Positions 4,730 to 11,964 are shown, counted from the first letter of the stretch. The stretch is 13,001 nucleotides of DNA from Candidatus Nomurabacteria bacterium (GCA_028286705.1 JAQBRC010000003.1:1-13001), one strand, 5' to 3'. Notes: generated by a model not told the origin, from the letters alone. Numbers and translations: made by a program.

Positions 4730-5852
4730 AGCGCTTGAACCAGCAGTGCTGATAGTCTGACCAATACCAGTTGCCATTATTATATGGATACTGATAGTTA
4801 CCGTTGTTAGTGTAGTATGGAGCGACAACAGTTACGTATACTGTTGCACACTGATTAGAGCCAGTGCTGCATACAGTTACGTTGCTTGTACCCGCTGACA
4901 TACCGTAAATAGTCAATGTACTTCCATTAACAGTCGCTGAAGCGATTGAGGAGTTGTTGCTCGTTACATAATATGAACCATTTGAAGTGTATGGGTATGT
5001 TGTGTTGTATGCATTTCCATACAATGTCACTACGCCAGTATTTCCTACAGTTACCTGCACGTTTGAGTTACTTACGCTCAAGGGAGTATTGTTATATGAA
5101 GGATATGTTGGGTACGTAGGATAAGTGGGGTAAGTAGGATAGGTTGGATTTGTCGGATAGTTTGGGTACGTTGGGTAGTTGTATGAACCAGTAACCGTTA
5201 CGTACAATGTTGTACATCCAGCGTTATAGTTACCAAGACCATAACTGATGGTATTTACCAGACTGTTTGAACATACACTAAGAGTAGTTGTACCAACGCT
5301 TGTACCGTATACAGTAATAGTGTTGCCGCTAATAGTTGCAGACACTACGTTGTTAAGGTTGTTAGCTAGGTAAAACTGACTAGTGTTGTAATATCCAGTA
5401 TTGTTATTAACAGTGACTGTCTGACTCTGCCCTACTGTCAAAGAAAGGTTGCCCTGGCCAAGCATTGGTCCTCCGTTATTATTAGTCGGATACTGATTGC
5501 CATATCCAGTATTCATCCATGTTGTTGATGCAGACTGTTGTCCGTTTACTGACACCATAATCTGCGCCCCACTTGGAATCAGGGGGTAGCTGTACGTATT
5601 AAGGGTACCACTAAAGTATCCGCTGTAATTGGTATAGCCAATAACACCAGCCCCGATGACTTGTCCTCCTGAGTAGTAGTTGAGCAATACTGGTGCATTT
5701 GCATCAGCATATACAGACACCTGCATACTGCCAGTTCCATTAGAAACAGCTGTCAAAGTAGGTGTCATTGCTGAAACATGCCCTGCAAAAGTAACCGCCA
5801 CAACAAGGGCGAAAACCGCTGAAACTATTGATTTATAGCTTAATTTCTTCAT
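4728..5852 (-). CDS. Secreted Ig-like (Big_2-type) repeat protein with Tyr-Pro-Thr linker
   Basis: The 374-residue product begins with MKKLSYKSIVSAVFALVVAV and a signal peptidase site near AGHVSA-M29. After a roughly 100-residue N-terminal beta domain come two Big_2-like units at about 135-221 and 257-343. Each has the pattern LSV or LSLTVGQSQTVTV, then ATISGNTITVYGTSVGTTTLSVCS, then TLYVTVT. They are joined by a Tyr-Pro-Thr repeat linker at 226-252. Cysteine pairs C194/C213 and C328/C335 could form disulfides outside the cell. The tail is aromatic (NWYWSDYQHCWFKR). There is no sortase motif or C-terminal membrane anchor. It is probably an extracellular adhesin or surface-layer protein. I start at the ATG at 5852 because the signal peptide begins there; the frame is open further upstream. 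The upstream sequence is A/T-rich (TAAGAT, TAATAA) with no Shine-Dalgarno sequence. Confidence 0.8.
   Translation of the reverse strand: MKKLSYKSIVSAVFALVVAVTFAGHVSAMTPTLTAVSNGTGSMQVSVYADANAPVLLNYYSGGQVIGAGVIGYTNYSGYFSGTLNTYSYPLIPSGAQIMVSVNGQQSASTTWMNTGYGNQYPTNNNGGPMLGQGNLSLTVGQSQTVTVNNNTGYYNTSQFYLANNLNNVVSATISGNTITVYGTSVGTTTLSVCSNSLVNTISYGLGNYNAGCTTLYVTVTGSYNYPTYPNYPTNPTYPTYPTYPTYPTYPSYNNTPLSVSNSNVQVTVGNTGVVTLYGNAYNTTYPYTSNGSYYVTSNNSSIASATVNGSTLTIYGMSAGTSNVTVCSTGSNQCATVYVTVVAPYYTNNGNYQYPYNNGNWYWSDYQHCWFKR
5094..5183 (-). repeat. Tandem 9-bp repeats coding for (Tyr-Pro-Thr)n
   Basis: Codons for YPT, YPN, NPT and YPS units repeat about nine times between the two Ig-like domains, spelling mostly PTYPTYP. 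Such proline-rich linkers are extended and stiff. The near-identical 9-bp units make this a likely length-variable site. Confidence 0.8.
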
Positions 5853-5906
5853 ATATATCTTATTATTACGATCTAACTGCCCTAATCTTACATTTCGGCA
5901 CGCCAA

Positions 5907-5948
5907 AATAAGGGGTATTACTCACACCATAGTACATATTCCCTTATT
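5907..5948. repeat. Inverted repeat upstream of the Big_2 gene
   Basis: AATAAGGG (5907-5914) pairs with CCCTTATT (5941-5948) across 26 nt. The right arm can also form a short CCCTT/AAGGG hairpin with 5953-5957, which could be a weak end for the leftward gene at 5962. There is no clear T-tract. Confidence 0.3.
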
Positions 5949-5961
5949 ATTCAAGGGGTAG

Positions 5962-6477
5962 CTAGTTTAGGAAGGCTTCTGCCTTTTCCAGGGGAATGTA
6001 GTAGTTTTTAGTACTTTGATGACCTGGATCACCGCCTCCTCCACGATATTCAACTAGTTTTGCATACTGTTTGCCGTCCCTGCCAGTTACGATTTCAACG
6101 CTGTTCCCAGCTTTTGTCTGACGAGTCTCTCCAGATAACTGATAAGAGTCATCCTTGCGGAACATTCTTTGGTACCAAGGAAGTTCTGCACTTACCATTG
6201 CCTGCGCTTCGCTAAACTTATTGTTAGCAGCGACATACTTTTCCTGAACAGCCGTAACTTCTGGTGCAGGCGGTGGTGTACTTTTTAAATCTTCCTGCAA
6301 ATTGGTGATTCTTTCCTGTTCATCAGCTCTGTTTTGATCAGCAAGCTTTTCTTCAACCAATCTGTTTGATTTGGCAATTACCTCTTCCAAACTATCAGAA
6401 CTAATTGCTTCTGCAATGATGTCTGATTTTTCTTCGGTAGTAAGTGGGGACTTTTCTATTTCTGTTGGTGTTTCCAT
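5962..6477 (-). CDS. Soluble hypothetical protein (171 residues)
   Basis: I do not recognise a domain. Residues 1-70 are acidic and helix-rich (EKSPLTTEEKSDIIAEA, EEVIAKSNRLVEEKLADQ, RADEQERITNLQEDL), probably a short coiled coil. A Pro-rich break, TPPPAPE, follows at about 68-74. The C-terminal half has a small beta-rich unit with VEIVTGRDGKQYAKLVEYRG, then a flexible GGGGDPG, and ends in NYYIPLEKAEAFLN. There is no signal peptide or membrane helix, so it is cytosolic. The ATG at 6477 is preferred because TATAAT lies 6 nt upstream. That box overlaps the stop codon of the DUF1761-like gene, so this gene has its own promoter despite being only 7 nt from its upstream neighbour. Confidence 0.65.
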   Translation of the reverse strand: METPTEIEKSPLTTEEKSDIIAEAISSDSLEEVIAKSNRLVEEKLADQNRADEQERITNLQEDLKSTPPPAPEVTAVQEKYVAANNKFSEAQAMVSAELPWYQRMFRKDDSYQLSGETRQTKAGNSVEIVTGRDGKQYAKLVEYRGGGGDPGHQSTKNYYIPLEKAEAFLN

Positions 6478-6483
6478 AATAAG

Positions 6484-6489
6484 ATTATA
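6484..6489 (-). promoter_or_regulatory. -10 box, leaderless layout, for the gene at 5962-6477
   Basis: On the minus strand this reads TATAAT, followed by 6 nt (CTTATT) and the ATG. No convincing -35 element is seen at 16-18 nt. It overlaps the end of the upstream coding region. Confidence 0.5.
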
Positions 6490-6901
6490 CAACAGCAATA
6501 ATAATTCCCATCGCTACCATCACCATCAAGCTGCTAAATGCTTCAAACAACCATAGCTTGCGTGACTTCCCCATCCAGATAACCTCAATAGAACTTGAAG
6601 TCACCAGAAATCCTGCCCAGACTAACAGTCCGCAGATAATGCCTGTGCACAGCGCAGGTGTAGTGATAAGAAAAGAAGTGGCAGCAATCGCATACACAAT
6701 TGCTAATGCAATTGCTGTTACCAAGTTAGCTACAAAGTTCCAAAACATCTGTCCATACATGTCAGACATCTTTTCATTGCCCGTTGGGTGTATGTTAGCC
6801 AAGCGTATCCACAGCTTTCCGAAAAGCGGTCCGTGAAATAAGAATCCGATTATAAATGCTGCAACTGCAGCCAGAACAGCACCTCCATAATTGATTATCA
6901 T
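6485..6901 (-). CDS. DUF1761-like membrane protein
   Basis: The 138-residue product begins MIINYGGAVLAAVAAFIIGFLFHGPLFGKLWIRLA. This fits the start of DUF1761 (PF08570-like) proteins, in which a first helix is followed by a W-Y/F-GPLFGK-W motif. Further helices lie at about 57-80, 82-103 and 117-137 (VANLVTAIALAIVYAIAA, ALCTGIICGLLVWAGFLV, LMVMVAMGIIIAVV). The family has four helices and no known reaction. I start at the ATG at 6901; an open frame continues about 24 codons further upstream but reads as non-conserved sequence. No Shine-Dalgarno sequence is present. It is followed after 7 nt by the soluble unknown gene. Confidence 0.72.
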   Translation of the reverse strand: MIINYGGAVLAAVAAFIIGFLFHGPLFGKLWIRLANIHPTGNEKMSDMYGQMFWNFVANLVTAIALAIVYAIAATSFLITTPALCTGIICGLLVWAGFLVTSSSIEVIWMGKSRKLWLFEAFSSLMVMVAMGIIIAVV

Positions 6902-7047
6902 GATATGTTTTTTCTTAAAGGATAATGGAGAAACTATAGCATATGACTCATGAATTGCTTCTAAAGTTATCAACTTGTGCCATTAAAAACGAGACGATAC
7001 GATAGGTATATACAGGGTTAGTCGACTGTGTAGAAGAACTTGTAACC

Positions 7048-7170
7048 ATGCGCAAACGAATCAAAAAGCTGAGAGAAAAACTCAAAATGACAGTGCCCTC
7101 GCTAAAGAAGATTTTACGCTTCTTTCGTCAAGAAAACCGCAGGAACAATACTTTGCAGTATAAGCGATAA
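7048..7170 (+). CDS. Possible 40-residue strongly basic peptide
   Basis: The ATG frame from 7048 runs to TAA at 7168-7170. Sixteen of the 40 residues are Lys or Arg (start MRKRIKKLREKLK, then SLKKILRFFRQENRR). Two amphipathic helices are plausible. It might bind nucleic acid or membranes; no family is recognised. Support comes from context: the stretch 6974-7290 has no other gene, yet ends in a strong rightward terminator at 7221, so something is transcribed here. A TATATA (7007-7012) could be the -10 box. The upstream AGAAG is 12-16 nt before the ATG, too far for a good ribosome site. A non-coding RNA is the alternative. Confidence 0.4.
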   Translation: MRKRIKKLREKLKMTVPSLKKILRFFRQENRRNNTLQYKR

Positions 7171-7220
7171 AAATGAAATTCGATGCCTGTACATTAATGA
7201 TGAAAATAGCATCTTTATAT

Positions 7221-7252
7221 AAAAGCTGAGTCATACTGACTCAGCTTTTTTC
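7221..7252 (+). terminator. Rho-independent terminator of a short rightward transcript
   Basis: A perfect 13-bp stem (AAAAGCTGAGTCA 7221-7233, TGACTCAGCTTTT 7237-7249) with a 3-nt loop is followed by further Ts. No annotated long gene precedes it on this strand, so it marks a separate short transcription unit. It also insulates the glycosyltransferase gene at 7291. Confidence 0.9.
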
Positions 7253-7290
7253 TATAGCATGATTCTTCCTCAGATGATACTATTGGTCAC

Positions 7291-8034
7291 ATGTCATTAA
7301 TTTCAGTCATTATTCCCGCATACAACCGTGAGAAATATCTTGAAGCAGCAGTCCGCTCAGTCCTCGATCAGACGATAACCGATATTGAAGTATTGGTAAT
7401 CGATGACGCATCAACTGATACTACGGGCTCTATTGCTGATCGCTTGTCGCAAGAAGACAGCCGCATCCGTGTCCTTCATCATGAACAAAACAAATTGCGT
7501 TCAGGAGCACTTAATACTGGGCTTGATAATGCAAAGGGAGAATATATCAGCTTCCTTGATTCGGACGATTATTATCTCGCTGACAAACTAGAGCGGCAAA
7601 TCAACTTCCTTGAATCTCATCCGCAGAGCGATGGCGTGTATGGGGACTTTGAAATCCTTTTGGAAGATAGGACTGATACAAAAGGAATGAATGCAATCTC
7701 TTCGGTAGAAACAGTGAGGGAGCGACTTATTGCAAAAACACGCGGCGAAACATCTGACGTGATGTCAGGAGGATACATTCCCAGCTGTTCTGTACTTATT
7801 AGGGCATCGGTCTTTAGCACCATTCGCTTTGATCCGATCCTTCGCAACATGGAGGATTTCGACATGTGGCTACAAATTTTAGGCAAGGGATTTGTGCTTA
7901 CCAAACTTCCTGGCAGTACGTATGTCTACCGCCGTCATGGCGAACAAAAAAGTTCAGACTCAGAAAGAATGATAATTGCCAGAGCTATCATTGAAGAAAA
8001 AATGAAAGGCGGCATATATCTACAAAATCAGTAG
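7291..8034 (+). CDS. GT2 family glycosyltransferase
   Basis: A 247-residue GT-A fold enzyme. SVIIPAYNREKYLEAAVRSVLDQT (residues 5-28) is the typical nucleotide-binding start, with VLVIDDASTDTT at 35-45. The metal-binding DXD, FLDSDD, is at 88-93. An acceptor-side NMEDFDMWLQIL, carrying the ED motif at 188-189, is followed by the WLQIL helix. Such enzymes transfer a sugar from a nucleotide-sugar to glycan or protein acceptors at the cytosolic membrane face. No membrane helix follows, so it is probably soluble or peripheral. The ATG at 7291 directly begins the first beta strand. Upstream is GATACT/TACTAT, 7-9 nt before the ATG, and no Shine-Dalgarno sequence. It converges on the collagen-like gene, with 98 bp between that hold only a weak GGCTC/GAGCC hairpin. 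The substrate cannot be told. Confidence 0.88.
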   Translation: MSLISVIIPAYNREKYLEAAVRSVLDQTITDIEVLVIDDASTDTTGSIADRLSQEDSRIRVLHHEQNKLRSGALNTGLDNAKGEYISFLDSDDYYLADKLERQINFLESHPQSDGVYGDFEILLEDRTDTKGMNAISSVETVRERLIAKTRGETSDVMSGGYIPSCSVLIRASVFSTIRFDPILRNMEDFDMWLQILGKGFVLTKLPGSTYVYRRHGEQKSSDSERMIIARAIIEEKMKGGIYLQNQ

Positions 8035-8132
8035 CACTGCGGGCGGGCTCGTGTTAGAGCCAGAGGCGGACCGTTGAGGCTGTTAGAACGTGATATGAGG
8101 AGAACAAGGAATTATTTTAATCCCCTGGAGCT

Positions 8133-9326
8133 TCACTGAATCTGTTTGAATGATACCGTAGTCGCATTTTGGTTTGTTGTGCTTGAGTTTGGAGGTATCC
8201 CGATTGCTGCCGCATTCCCAGCGGCAGCGTTCACACTGACAACTGAATTAACAGCTGTTGTCTGGATGATAACGTTTCCATTTACGGGAGTATCGGGACT
8301 TTTGCCAACCATGCTGTACGTGATGGGTGCCATTGTCGCAAGACTGGAGCCAGCATAGAGTACAATCCCACCATCAGTAGGATATGACATTTGATACTGT
8401 ATTTCATATCTGCCGATGTTAGTCAGGGTAAAAATAGTGCCGCTTGCAGTAAACGGTGGGTTAAACACTGCTGTAGCGGAAGTGATACCTGTTGTTGATA
8501 AAATAGTCGTTGAATACGTGAATGGCTGACCTGCGCCAACTGTTGCAGGCTGTGAGCCATACCGAACGTAGAGCGCAGATGAAACGGCACCATTCGTACC
8601 AGCTAACCCAGTAAGACCAGTTGCACCAGTAGTGCCCGCTGGGCCAGTATCACCAGTCAGTCCGGTAGTTCCAATTATACCTGCGGCACCATTACTCCCA
8701 TTTGTTCCATTGCTGCCCGAAGTTCCGATAGCACCAGCCGTGCCAGGGTTTCCTGCCAACCCTGTATTCCCAATATCACCTTTTGCACCCGTTGCACCAA
8801 TATTTCCTTGAGCACCTGTTTCCCCTGTAATACCTGTCAGGCCAATACTTCCAGGAATACCATCTGAACCGGGTGTGCCATCCGTTCCAGTATTGCCTGT
8901 GGCACCAGTTGCTCCCGGTATCCCATTGGATCCAGCAGCACCGTCACTGCCTCTTCCGCCAGAGACCCCTTGGGTACCCGTGCTACCAGTGGGACCAGCA
9001 GACCCCTTCGTGAGAAATTGATTTAATTTTTCTCTCGTCACAGGGCCAACAATCCCGTCTGCCCTTATTCCATGCTTTGCCTGAAAGCGTCTCACCGCAG
9101 CTTTAGTAGATACTCCAAAATAATTTGTAATTTTTCCTTCAGGATACACCCCGGGAAATCTTTTGAACAACTGCTGCAAATCACCGACTTGATCATCCTT
9201 CGTAGTCGCTTGAAGTGTTTTTGTAAATATGATTCCCAATAGCGGCGCTTGTCCTTGAGAGTAAGTCGTAATAAATAAAGAGAAAATTATTGTCGACAAG
9301 ACACTCAGGATTATTTTATTTTTCAT
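8133..9326 (-). CDS. Secreted collagen-like surface protein with peptidoglycan-binding domain and BclA-like head
   Basis: A 397-residue protein in four parts. (1) A signal peptide or N-terminal anchor at 1-28 (KIILSVLSTIIFSLFITT). (2) A PG_binding_1 domain at about 43-105, with YPEGKITNYFGVSTKAAVRRFQ and GIRADGIVGPVT. (3) A collagen-like stalk of 47 uninterrupted Gly-X-Y triplets (Gly108 to Gly246), rich in Thr, Ala, Asn and Asp with few prolines. (4) A beta-rich C-terminal domain at 250-397 containing FTLTNIGRYEIQYQMSYP and VVSVNAAAGN, like the trimeric TNF/C1q-like head of Bacillus BclA. The inferred design is a trimeric fibre held to the wall by the N-terminal domain with its head outward. 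Thr-rich triplets are known glycosylation sites in BclA-type proteins, and glycosyltransferase genes lie on both sides. The ATG at 9326 is preferred over an in-frame TTG two codons earlier. No Shine-Dalgarno sequence is visible. Confidence 0.88.
   Translation of the reverse strand: MKNKIILSVLSTIIFSLFITTYSQGQAPLLGIIFTKTLQATTKDDQVGDLQQLFKRFPGVYPEGKITNYFGVSTKAAVRRFQAKHGIRADGIVGPVTREKLNQFLTKGSAGPTGSTGTQGVSGGRGSDGAAGSNGIPGATGATGNTGTDGTPGSDGIPGSIGLTGITGETGAQGNIGATGAKGDIGNTGLAGNPGTAGAIGTSGSNGTNGSNGAAGIIGTTGLTGDTGPAGTTGATGLTGLAGTNGAVSSALYVRYGSQPATVGAGQPFTYSTTILSTTGITSATAVFNPPFTASGTIFTLTNIGRYEIQYQMSYPTDGGIVLYAGSSLATMAPITYSMVGKSPDTPVNGNVIIQTTAVNSVVSVNAAAGNAAAIGIPPNSSTTNQNATTVSFKQIQ
8586..9005 (-). repeat. 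Collagen-like Gly-X-Y coding repeat
   Basis: Forty-seven consecutive triplets carry glycine at every third residue without a break. The sequence is not an exact tandem array, as codons and X-Y residues vary, which points to an old, selected structure rather than recent slippage. Only a few triplets have proline (GPT, GIP, GTP, GNP, GPA), so stability must come from other contacts. Confidence 0.95.
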
Positions 9327-9450
9327 GTGCAAAAAATGAAGGAATTTATCGCAAAAGTAGATATTCCTTTTGAGAGTTCTTCATAGTATTAAGAGTAGCA
9401 CGTATAAAATAAGATAGCTTGGAAAAATAACCCTCATTCACGATTTTTTG

Positions 9451-9537
9451 CGGAGGATGTGAGATTCGAACTCACGGGCCTTTTTACGAGCCGACGGTTT
9501 AGTAAACCGTTGATTTAAACCACTCATCCAATCCTCC
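9451..9537 (-). tRNA. Class II tRNA, serine type, anticodon ACT
   Basis: An 87-nt class II tRNA on the minus strand. The acceptor stem GGAGGAT/ATCCTCC is perfect and G73 is followed by CAA, so no CCA is encoded. The D-arm is GAT-GAGTGGTTTAA-ATC. The T-arm GTGAG-TTCGAAT-CTCAC is perfect, and the long variable arm pairs GGCT/GGCC. The anticodon stem ACGGT/ACCGT holds the loop TTACTAA, so the anticodon is ACT (complement of 9501-9503), cognate to AGU. G73 with the long arm says serine. The usual anticodon for this box is GCT, as in the tRNA at 3525, whose loop differs only at position 34. It lies 46 bp downstream of the GT-B gene pair on the same strand and could share its transcript. Confidence 0.88.
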
Positions 9538-9583
9538 AGGATTGTGAGAACATCATAGCGCAAAGCGCTTGAAAACAAAACCC

Positions 9584-10666
9584 CTATTCTTCTTCCGTTA
9601 CTTGCCCCTTCTTCTTTCTGAAGTTGTTTTCCTGAATAAGGCGCTGGTACACACTTTCATAGTGTCCCATCATCTTTTTTAGACTGAAGAACTGTTCCGC
9701 ACGCTTACGCTCTTTCTTGCGATCATTGGTATCATTCTTTTGTTTAGCTGCTGCCATTTCCTGCTCATTGTTTACCAAAAAGCCTGTCTTGCCATCCTTA
9801 ACAATCTCAGGAACTGATCCGTTTGGAAATGCAATAACAGGAGTACCGCATGCCATGGCTTCGATAAGTACGTATCCGAATGTTTCCTGCAATAGTGTTG
9901 GAAAGATAATTGCCTTAGCGTTTTGAATGAGAGAAATCTTCTGCTCAAGAGAAACTTCCCCGACATACGAAACGTTCGATCCATTGATGTATGGTTCGAT
10001 AGCATTGTGCCAATACGGCTCAGTGCCGTAACTTCGTCCTGCAATGCGAATGTTTTCGCCTGCTGCTAGCGCTGCTCGTATTGCAATGTCTGCACCTTTG
10101 TCTTTGGTAATACGTCCGATAAAGAGAACGTAATCCTCAGGTTTGTCGTTAAATGCAAAAAGGTCTACGTCTACGCCGTGGTAAATGTTGGCATACCAGT
10201 TGAGCTGCGGAAGCAGCTTTCGCTGCGCCAGAGAAAACGAAATGTATTTCTCATCCTTGTGCTTAAGCAAAATTGGTTCCATCCATTCTTCTATTGGAGA
10301 GTGGATAGAAATAAGAGTTGGAATCTTTTTTTCGAGTCGAGAGAAAAATCCTGTCATCACAGTCACGTGGCTATGGATAATATCAAACTTTTCCTTCTGC
10401 GCTGCAATATAACAGTCAGAGATAAGACCCCATTGTTCATAGCGGCTTAGGGCAGCCTTGGTCTCTTCACTTGAAGCAAATTCCGATGTTCGCAGTTCCC
10501 CCAAGGTCTTTGAGTCACCATTGCCGAATAAGGTTACCTCGTGCCCTAAATTTTCAAATCCGTCTACCAACTGACCGGTGTGGGCATAAATAGCCTTGTT
10601 CTGCTTTGCAGATACAGGGTGCACTGAGGAAGCTATTTGGGCAATGCGCATTTTTCGTTTAGTCAT
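9584..10666 (-). CDS. GT4 family (GT-B fold) glycosyltransferase
   Basis: A 360-residue retaining GT-B enzyme. The N-terminal Rossmann domain starts MRIAQIASSVHPVSAK with a GHEVTLFGNGDS turn at 41-52 and DIIHSH at 95-100. The C-terminal donor domain has YHGVDVDLF (162-170), the GRITKDKG phosphate-binding segment (184-191), and the EX7E motif in ETFGYVLIE (E261, E269), followed by AMACGTPVIAFPNGSVPEIV. It resembles GDP-mannose or UDP-sugar transferases of the GT4 group; donor and acceptor are unknown. The basic tail KKERKRAEQFF and FRKKKGQ may touch membrane lipids. I chose the ATG at 10666, which overlaps the stop of the upstream glycosyltransferase gene by 8 bp (ATGACTAA), indicating coupled translation. 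The longer upstream frame overlaps coding sequence and is not needed. Confidence 0.9.
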   Translation of the reverse strand: MTKRKMRIAQIASSVHPVSAKQNKAIYAHTGQLVDGFENLGHEVTLFGNGDSKTLGELRTSEFASSEETKAALSRYEQWGLISDCYIAAQKEKFDIIHSHVTVMTGFFSRLEKKIPTLISIHSPIEEWMEPILLKHKDEKYISFSLAQRKLLPQLNWYANIYHGVDVDLFAFNDKPEDYVLFIGRITKDKGADIAIRAALAAGENIRIAGRSYGTEPYWHNAIEPYINGSNVSYVGEVSLEQKISLIQNAKAIIFPTLLQETFGYVLIEAMACGTPVIAFPNGSVPEIVKDGKTGFLVNNEQEMAAAKQKNDTNDRKKERKRAEQFFSLKKMMGHYESVYQRLIQENNFRKKKGQVTEEE

Positions 10667-11906
10667 GATGTTGTTTTGAAAGGCTAATAAATATTTTTTC
10701 ATACTGAGGAAATACGTGTTTGGCGAGCTGTCGACTGAGAATCTGTTTTTGTAGTCGTGCAAATTTCTTTATAAATCGTTCGGGGTGAGCAAAGAGCTCG
10801 TTGATCGCATCAAATAGTTTCTTTCCTGAGTCATTGGGAGAAATGATAAGGGCATCAAGCCCAAAGGATTGGTATTCCCTCACCCATCCTGTCTGGTCTG
10901 AGATAACGGTAGGGACTCCCTGTATCAATGCTTCCATCACTACCCCTCCAAGGGTTTCAAACTTCGAAGGCAATATCAATACGTCACATGTTCTATAGAA
11001 AGTAACAAGCTTTGCAGAACTCATAGGAGCAATCACCTGTACATGTTTAGTGTATCTATCTCTAAATTCAGATGCAATGCCATTGAACGGGTTAGTGACA
11101 ACAGAAACGGTAGCAGGAATGTTATTCTCAGCAATGTATTCAGCCAAGCGCAATATTGCACTATGATTCTTAATTGCATCCCAACGAGAAACAGCCCCGA
11201 TAGCAATGGGCTTTGAAGCTTTTTTCTTCAGGGTAACTGGACGTACTACTTTTGGTACAGGAATAGGAAGCGGGATAACAGATACTGCATGCAGGTCAGC
11301 TGCCGTTAGGTTGTGCGCGGAAAGGAAACGATCCTTGCTGTGTTCATTTAGAAAGATATGGTGTGTTGTGTATCGAGTCAGGTCTTTTTCTAGACTGATA
11401 AATATCTTCCTGATTGAAGAAGAAAAGGCACTGCCTGAAGCAGTCATGATTTCCTCCTTCCATATACCAGCATGTTGCATGCAGACAGGAATTCCCCGCT
11501 TCTTTGCAACAGCAAAGAGAAAGTAATTGGTGAGGGCATAGCCATTAAGGAATACAACATCAGGCTTGGCAGCATCAAATATCTTTTCCATCTCTTCAAA
11601 CCATGGTGCAAGAAATTCTAGATATTCCTTTTTAGTATACTCTTCCTTATAACTTGCATTCAGTGTTTTGCGAGGATACGACAACTCAACATAGTCATGC
11701 TGCTTCTTGGAAAGTATCTTTCTTGATGCAATTGCATCAAGAAAGATACTGTTCAAAAAGAACACCGATGTTAAATGGTGTGGGGTATCTTTGAAATATG
11801 ATGTAAACAGGGCTGAAAAGATTTCAGGGCCTCCCTGAGGGGTATGAGTAGACCCAGGATAGTTGTTACGGTTGTCATTGAAAAGAATACGTATTGGCGA
11901 CTTCAT
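10659..11906 (-). CDS. GT-B fold glycosyltransferase (Glycos_transf_1-type)
   Basis: A 415-residue protein whose C-terminal half is a GT4-type donor domain. It has IGAVSRWDAIKNHSAILRLAEY at 236-257, YRTCDVLILPSKFETLGGVVMEAL at 304-327 with EX7E (E317, E325), then QGVPTVISDQTGWVREY. In the first segment the usual Gly-Arg-x4-Lys appears as S-R-W-D-A-I-K. The N-terminal half opens with IRILFNDNRNNYPGS and contains PDVVFLNGYALTNYF and PVCMQHAGIWKEE, consistent with an acceptor domain. It is likely cytosolic or peripheral at the membrane and acts with the next gene, which overlaps it by 8 bp. The ATG at 11906 is supported by a near-consensus promoter 9 nt upstream. The pair probably adds two successive sugars to a surface glycan or glycoprotein; the substrate is inference. 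Confidence 0.87.
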   Translation of the reverse strand: MKSPIRILFNDNRNNYPGSTHTPQGGPEIFSALFTSYFKDTPHHLTSVFFLNSIFLDAIASRKILSKKQHDYVELSYPRKTLNASYKEEYTKKEYLEFLAPWFEEMEKIFDAAKPDVVFLNGYALTNYFLFAVAKKRGIPVCMQHAGIWKEEIMTASGSAFSSSIRKIFISLEKDLTRYTTHHIFLNEHSKDRFLSAHNLTAADLHAVSVIPLPIPVPKVVRPVTLKKKASKPIAIGAVSRWDAIKNHSAILRLAEYIAENNIPATVSVVTNPFNGIASEFRDRYTKHVQVIAPMSSAKLVTFYRTCDVLILPSKFETLGGVVMEALIQGVPTVISDQTGWVREYQSFGLDALIISPNDSGKKLFDAINELFAHPERFIKKFARLQKQILSRQLAKHVFPQYEKIFISLSKQHHD

Positions 11907-11915
11907 ATTGCTATA

Positions 11916-11944
11916 TTTATACACCAAATATTGATTAATGTCAA
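11916..11944 (-). promoter_or_regulatory. Promoter of the two-glycosyltransferase operon, with overlapping dyad
   Basis: On the minus strand this reads consensus TTGACA (complement of 11939-11944), 17 nt, then TATAAA (complement of 11916-11921), 9 nt before the ATG. The leader would be 0-3 nt. The perfect dyad ATATTGA/TCAATAT (11928-11934 with 11941-11947) covers the -35 box, so a repressor site is possible. This is the clearest promoter in the window. Confidence 0.8.
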
Positions 11945-11964
11945 TATTATATGCGTAGGAATAG

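Noticed and set aside
7173..7229. An 18-codon ORF after the 40-codon ORF
   Set aside because: It is too short and ends inside the terminator stem; nothing supports translation.
8040..8115. Loose similarity to 300-385 (TTAGAGCC-GAG and ATATGA-GA blocks in the same order)
   Set aside because: Matches are short and broken, with no conserved pairing that I could see; chance cannot be excluded by eye.
8146..8358. A 70-codon open frame opposite the collagen-like protein's head
   Set aside because: It has low-complexity hydrophobic shadow composition; the minus-strand gene has clear domains.
8586..9005. Possible CRISPR-like or tandem DNA repeat array
   Set aside because: The periodicity is the 9-bp Gly-X-Y codon pattern of a continuous reading frame, with no conserved repeat-spacer structure.
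9557..9569. AGCGC/GCGCT hairpin between the GT4 gene and the tRNA
   Set aside because: It is only 5 bp and has no T-tract in the downstream direction, so I do not call it a terminator.
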